From: Parachlorella kessleri
Taxonomy: Eukaryota > Chlorophyta > Trebouxiophyceae > Chlorellales > Chlorellaceae
Direction: 5' to 3'
DNA: 22,395 nt
NCBI GenBank assembly: GCA_001598975.1
Contig: BBXU01001182.1
Coordinates: forward strand, 1 to 22,395
Shown: piece after piece, positions 17,927 through 22,395 of the stretch
Layout: each line of letters opens with the position of its first letter
How positions within the stretch are numbered: position 1 is the first letter of the stretch
The notes under the pieces: model-generated
What the model was told of the DNA's origin: nothing
The model's input: the letters and a program-made list of their open reading frames with translations, nothing else
Database searches by the model: none
Translations under genes and position numbers: made by a program

Positions 17927-20900
17927 ATGAGCTTCGTTCAGCCCGCTAATATCCACGTTATATCCGAGAGCCTGGGCCTTAAAGTGAAGGATGAGGCTGC
18001 GCTTGCCCTTGCTCCAGATGTGGAGTTTCGCTTGCGGGAGATTGTCCAGGTCCGAAAACACAACCTGCGCTGGTTGGGAGGTGTGACCCAGCCGCCCTTC
18101 AACAGCATAAGAAGCGATCCGGGTCACCCCTGGATGTGCTGTTGTCGGGGAATGGCTGCAGGAGGGAGCCAAGTTTATGCTTCATGCCAAGCGCTCTTAC
18201 CTGACGAGCGAAGACATAAACAATGCCCTCAGACTGCGCAATGTGGAGGTGAGGGGTGATGGTTGGTTTGGCCCGCCGGCGCGTTGGAGTTTCTCGTGGT
18301 GAACACCAGCTAATAGCGGGGTGCAGGTTGCCCTCGCATAAGCACTCACAGGACGAGTCTGGAGGCCCAGACTCTGTTGCGTAGCTGAGGCTTGCCCTTG
18401 GCGACCATGGTCTCAAGTCTATGGCACTGCCTGGCTTGCAAGGGGCGCACTCGCTTGTAGTAATTCCCTACCCCTCCGCCTGCTGCTGCAGCCTCTGTAT
18501 GGCTTTGGGGGCCCTGACCCTGTCCGCTTCCTAAGGGCTGTTGGCTTCCCTGATGTCTTCTATGCGGAGGACCCTGAAGTGACTGTTGATCAGGTAGGGC
18601 TTAGGCATACAAAAGGAGTGCTCCGCTGTGGCCAGGGTCACTGACAGACACTGGGTGCAAGAACACCCAGAACAGGTCATGCCCCGAGCTGTAGGTGCAG
18701 TTCTCCTGTCCAAGCAAAACTGGGAGCAAGGTTTGGGCATGCAGATTGTGGCTGCAATGAGGCTGCATGTGTAGTGAGGAGCTGCCTTCGCTTGGGTGGC
18801 CTGGAGTGGTTGAGAAAGGGCAGCTTCACATGTGTGCGTCTTGACTTTGGCCTTGGTCGTGCGGCAGGCTGTGTGGACTGCTATGACCCGCAGAACTCTT
18901 CTAGCTTAGATCAGCTTAGCATCACTGGTGTTGGCTACATAGGCAGCTGTCTTACTTAGTTGGAAGCACTCGAGCAAGCCAGAGCACAGTCTCGTAGGTC
19001 ATTTATGCCGGCACATCTACACTCATTCCTGACGGTTTCACCAGTTCCGAAGTGGTTGCTGTGCAGCCCCTCCAAAGGCCCCTTGGCATGCAGCCCTAGC
19101 AGTGCAAAGCTGCCGTCTTTGCCCCACTTGTTCTGACATGGTTACCAAGGGTGCCGGCCGTGCAGGCGGTGACCTCTCAGCTGCCCAAGTGCCCAGTGGA
19201 GGTTGGGGTGGTGCCCCACTGGCTAGCCATCGATGGGATCCAGCCTGCAATTCCCGAGAATATGCCGCTGGAGCGGTCCAGGGTCAAACGGGCCCGCATA
19301 GACAAGCCCAAGGCAGCGGGCGTGGCTGGAGCATCGGCCCAGCCAGCAGCTGCAGCGCAGGGACCCAAGCCTGTGGCAGCACCGCTGGGAGGTGCGGGTA
19401 AGGGGTGGGTGGGTAGCACTTGGCAGCTTAGGACGATGTTTGGTGAGAGATGGGGCTCATGAAGGGTTCTGAACATGCCGGGAAGCGATGCCACTGGCAA
19501 AGCAATGAACCTCAGTGGTTGACGCGATAGGCATGACATGCAGTAGTTTGGCGCTTTGTGTACTCCAAACCGTGCCCGAGGACGCATTCCAGTACCCGCA
19601 GGCCAATGAGCAAAGTTTGGAGGGGCCCCACAGGCGGCATAGAAGGCACGCTTATCGACGCGGCTCCGCCATTCGTGGTGATACCAACTTGTCTCCTCAA
19701 CCTGTGCAGGTGGGGGTGTTACTGTTGAGGACGGCTTGGGCGCCGGCACAGCAGGCGCAGCCGCAACCCTTGTGCGCGCGCCTGTCAAGCATGTCGTGTC
19801 CCAGGAGCTGCAGCTCTACTTTGACCGCGTGGCGCGCCTGCTGCGCGGCGCGCAGCAGGCACAGCAGCCCCAGCATGAGGCACAGCATGCGCAGCAGGAG
19901 CCTGTGCAGCGCGCCGTGCTTGCCAGCCTGGCCTGCGACCCTGGGCTGCAGCCGCTGGCGCCTTACCTGGTGAAGCTGCTGGGGGAGGGCGTGGGTAACC
20001 AGCTCAAGTCGCTGCCTCAGCTGCAGCTGCTGCTCAGGTGCGTCACGTAGTCGGACTTGTTGACTAGCACTTAGCAAGAGACCCCACAGGGAAACAGCCA
20101 GGTCGCGCCGCCCCCCCCCCCCCGCCCCCCCGCTCCCACCGCAGCAGCAGCTCCAATGGAGTAGCTGTCTTCAAGGCCGTGTCCACCGTGGTCCCTGCCT
20201 TGTCGCTCCTGTCAGGTTTTTGTGTGGCGCCACCACCCCCCTGGCGCTGCTGTTGCTGCCGCTGCTTGTCGGTGTTGCGTGGGTGCCGCACAGCGCCCTG
20301 CGGTTGGGCGGCCCTTGCAAGTCGACCTGAGCCAGCTGCCCCGGAGCTGCTCAACTGCCAGCCATGCTTTGATGCTGCGCACTATCTAATAAATAAGTAG
20401 ATAATTCATAAGTTGGTACGCCTAGGCCTCAATGGCACAGCCGTAGCCGCGCATATACCACATGCTGCTGGCAGCAGCGCCCCATGGAATTTTGCCCTGC
20501 TACCCCCACCACTGCAGCAACAGCAGTGGAGGTCATGCTGCTCCCCTTGCTGTTACAATGACTGCGCGAGAGGAGTCCTGATGCTGCTCTCGACCACAAG
20601 TGGTCAAGGTATGACTAGCGTCTACGGCTGCTATTGGAACTGCAGTGCCGCGCGGGCGCTGGTGTCTAACCCCCACCTGGACCTGTCACCATACCTGCAT
20701 CAGCTGATGCCAGCGCTCATGACGTGCCTGGTTGCCAAGAGGCTGGGGGCGGCCCCTGGAGAGGATCATTGGAGCGTCAGGGACCAGGTAGCGGATCTTA
20801 AGGACGATTCACACAATGGGATTCCAAGGCTGGCTTAGCCTTATAGTGTCTGCCTGTGCAATGTGTGTGCTTTTGGATTCACACTGTGTGATTCTGGATT

Positions 20901-22106
20901 GGCCCTGTCCTCACAGTATGCGTCTGTCTGCTGCTGTAGTAGAAGCGCTGCGCTTGGCCTGGTTTGAGGAGGCGAGCGTGAGAAGCTGCACCGTGCTGGG
21001 GGTGCTGTGACCCCACTTGTGCACTTGTTGCACTTGTGCAGAGAGCCAGGCATGCCTCTGTCTGAGTGGGGCCACTGTTCAAGAGCTCCTGCGGCTTGTT
21101 GTTGCCTGTTGGCAGGCCGCGGGCGTGGTGGCTGCCGTCTGCCGGCGGTACAGCAGCAGCTACGAGAACATTGCGCCGCGAGTGCAGAAGACCCTCTTGA
21201 AGGCGCTACAAGACCAGGCCAAGCCCCTGACAACACACTATGGTGGGTGTCTGAAAGCTGGCTCAGGCAACTGTGTAGTCATGGGCAACTTGATCGCATG
21301 TGGAGCCCGGCGCAGGGAGGGTGAACTTGTTTTATTAATCTGTTTGGCATGTCCACCCAGTAATGGAATGGCGGCAGGCGGTATGGTTAGGGAGGGACAA
21401 TTGTGAACGCTCAGGCATGCATGCATGGTTGGTACGAGGCACTCTACCTCCCCATGGCGACGAACGCGGGAGCTGTACTGCTTCTGGCAGGCCCGGATAT
21501 TGATGGTGTAGCTGCTGCTGTCGCCCAGAATGTGCTTCTTTGGGGCCACAGTTTGAGCTGGGCACTTCTTGCGCACCTGCCGTGGGCAGCACTGGTCTAC
21601 AGAATGGGCAGCAGCTGCCAATGCCGCCACGCTGAGGTGGATCTTCACCTAATTGTGCAGATGTCATGCCCTGCCCGTCATGGCTGGTGCAGGACCTGAT
21701 GCTCCCAGCCTGCAGCTGCCGCTCTGCATATGTATATATATCCTATATAATTATATGGTACATATAATTTCATTCTTTATGTGAATATTATTCTTCATGT
21801 AAATAAAAAGAAAATAAATATGTCATGGGTGTCATATCTAATATGTCGTGTCCTTGGAGCAGGTGCTATTTGCGGCCTGGCAGCGCTGGGGCCCCGGGTG
21901 GTGCAGCTGCTGCTGCTGCCCAGCCTGCAGCCCTACCTGGCCATGCTGGCGCCCAGGCTGCTGGGCCCCGACCCCGCAGCGGGCACAGCAGGGGCGCTGG
22001 CGCCAGGCCGCGTGGCGGGGGCGCTGGCGCGCCAGGAGGCGTTGAGGGTGCAGGGTGCGCTTCTGGCGGCGGTTGCACACTGCGTGTTTCGCTTCATGGG
22101 ACCCGG
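17927..22106 (+). CDS. TAF6: Transcription initiation factor TFIID subunit 6 (TAF6), 3' end incomplete
   Basis: Exons: 17927-18049, 18162-18248, 18492-18593, 19166-19397, 19710-20037, 20646-20787, 21116-21242, 21863-22106, all GT-AG with matching phases (461 full codons so far). TAF6 is a TFIID (and SAGA) subunit that pairs with TAF9 through its histone fold. Residues about 5-70 are that fold (VISESLGLKVKDEAALALAP, DVEFRLREIVQ, EGAKFMLHAKRSYLTSEDIN, NALRLRNVE). PLYGFGGPDPVRFLRAVG and HWLAIDGIQPAIPEN (about 122-136) are the conserved linker. A basic stretch (VKRARIDKPK, about 144-153) may be a nuclear signal, followed by an Ala/Gly spacer. Residues about 205-461 are the HEAT domain (VVSQELQLYFDRV, LSPYLHQLMPALMTCLVAKR, RVQKTLLKALQD, LTTHYGAICGLAALGPRVVQ, ALRVQGALLAAVAHCVFRF). 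The last exon meets GTGAGT at 22107, so a further tail exon outside the window is likely. If that donor is not used, TGA 22108-22110 ends a 462-residue protein. M at 17927 matches the usual TAF6 start, although the frame is open further upstream. Confidence 0.95.
20111..20131 (+). repeat. Poly-C tract in TAF6 intron 5
   Basis: Thirteen C, one G and seven C follow one another at 20111-20131, early in the intron between TAF6 exons 5 and 6. It is a second long C homopolymer in the window and a possible assembly-error site. Confidence 0.9.
21727..21848 (+). other. AT-rich island in TAF6 intron 7 with polyadenylation-like motifs
   Basis: About 120 bp of strongly A/T sequence (TATATATA, TATATAATTATAT, AAATAAAAAGAAAATAAATA) lie directly before the exon-8 acceptor (21861-21862) in an otherwise GC-rich gene. 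The island contains TGTAA (21798-21802) and AATAAA (21802-21807). A longer 3'-terminal AT or branch-point tract, an insertion, or an intronic polyadenylation site would each explain it. Confidence 0.8.
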
Positions 22107-22395
22107 GTGAGTTCCGGTGTTGTCTTAAGGAACAACAAAGGCAAGTTATTGGTAAGGGCAAGCTTGATTGCGGATATGGGGAGGAGTGGGGTGGTCTTGA
22201 ACCGCTGCTGGCAGCAAGGGTCGACAGCATGTCCGGGTTCCTGGGTAAAAGGTGAGCGGTGGTGGTGTCGTTCCGCGGTATGCGCTAGGTGAGGGCGGGA
22301 GCCTTTGCCTTGAGAAGCAGAGAGTAGGTGTGGTGTGGTGGGTGTGTATATTGGGTGGGTGGGTAAGTGTGTGTGTGTGGTGGGGGTGGGGGGGG
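22107..22395 (+). other. Probable TAF6 intron or 3' UTR, ending in GT/G repeats
   Basis: After the GTGAGT at 22107 I see no exon with TAF6 character. From about 22320 the sequence becomes GT/G-rich, with TGTGTGTG and G runs, to the window end. That is a low-complexity tract with G-quadruplex potential. Confidence 0.6.

Noticed and set aside
22108..22110. TGA as the true end of TAF6
   Set aside because: It is part of a perfect GTGAGT donor at 22107-22112, and land-plant TAF6 proteins continue beyond this helix. Termination here remains possible and is noted in the entry.
1..22395. CRISPR array, bacterial defence or mobile operon
   Set aside because: Direct repeats here are tandem intron duplications without regular spacers, and all genes are spliced eukaryotic genes.

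Overview
The window looks like nuclear DNA of a green alga, probably a chlorophycean. It carries the end of a gene for a thylakoid C-terminal processing protease (CtpA, D1 processing). It also carries a plant/fungal-style TAF6 gene, is densely split by GT-AG introns with GCAG acceptors, is GC-rich in its exons, and has TGTAA motifs 3' of its stops. No bacterial operon structure, rRNA, tRNA, CRISPR array or intact transposase gene is visible. The species cannot be fixed from the sequence alone.

Layout, all genes on the plus strand: (1) 236-488, last coding exon of a CtpA-type S41 peptidase; the rest lies upstream of the window. (2) 489-2806, non-coding DNA with an old SINE-like insertion at 1465-1701. 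(3) 2807-13658, a 21-exon gene whose exons join in perfect phase (2,997 nt) to a 998-residue alanine/glutamine/glutamate/arginine-rich coiled-coil protein that I do not recognise. (4) 13659-15644, 3' UTR and intergenic DNA. (5) 15645-16187, a two-exon gene for a 100-residue acidic protein, also not recognised. (6) 16188-17926, non-coding. (7) 17927 to at least 22106, TAF6: histone fold, the conserved PLYGF and HWLAIDG linker, a basic/alanine-rich spacer, then the C-terminal HEAT domain. The final exon or exons probably lie beyond the window.

The genes are independent eukaryotic transcription units and do not form a pathway. The most unusual signal is in the introns. Short direct tandem duplications (unit about 29-130 bp) recur, and in at least six introns of the coiled-coil gene the duplicated unit includes the exon edge and its splice site. 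This leaves decoy donors (3517, 3650, 5203, 5288, 13125) or decoy acceptors (8225, 12112) near the real ones. The clearest is an exact 85-bp period over 5104-5340. This pattern fits intron growth or splice-site shuffling by tandem duplication.
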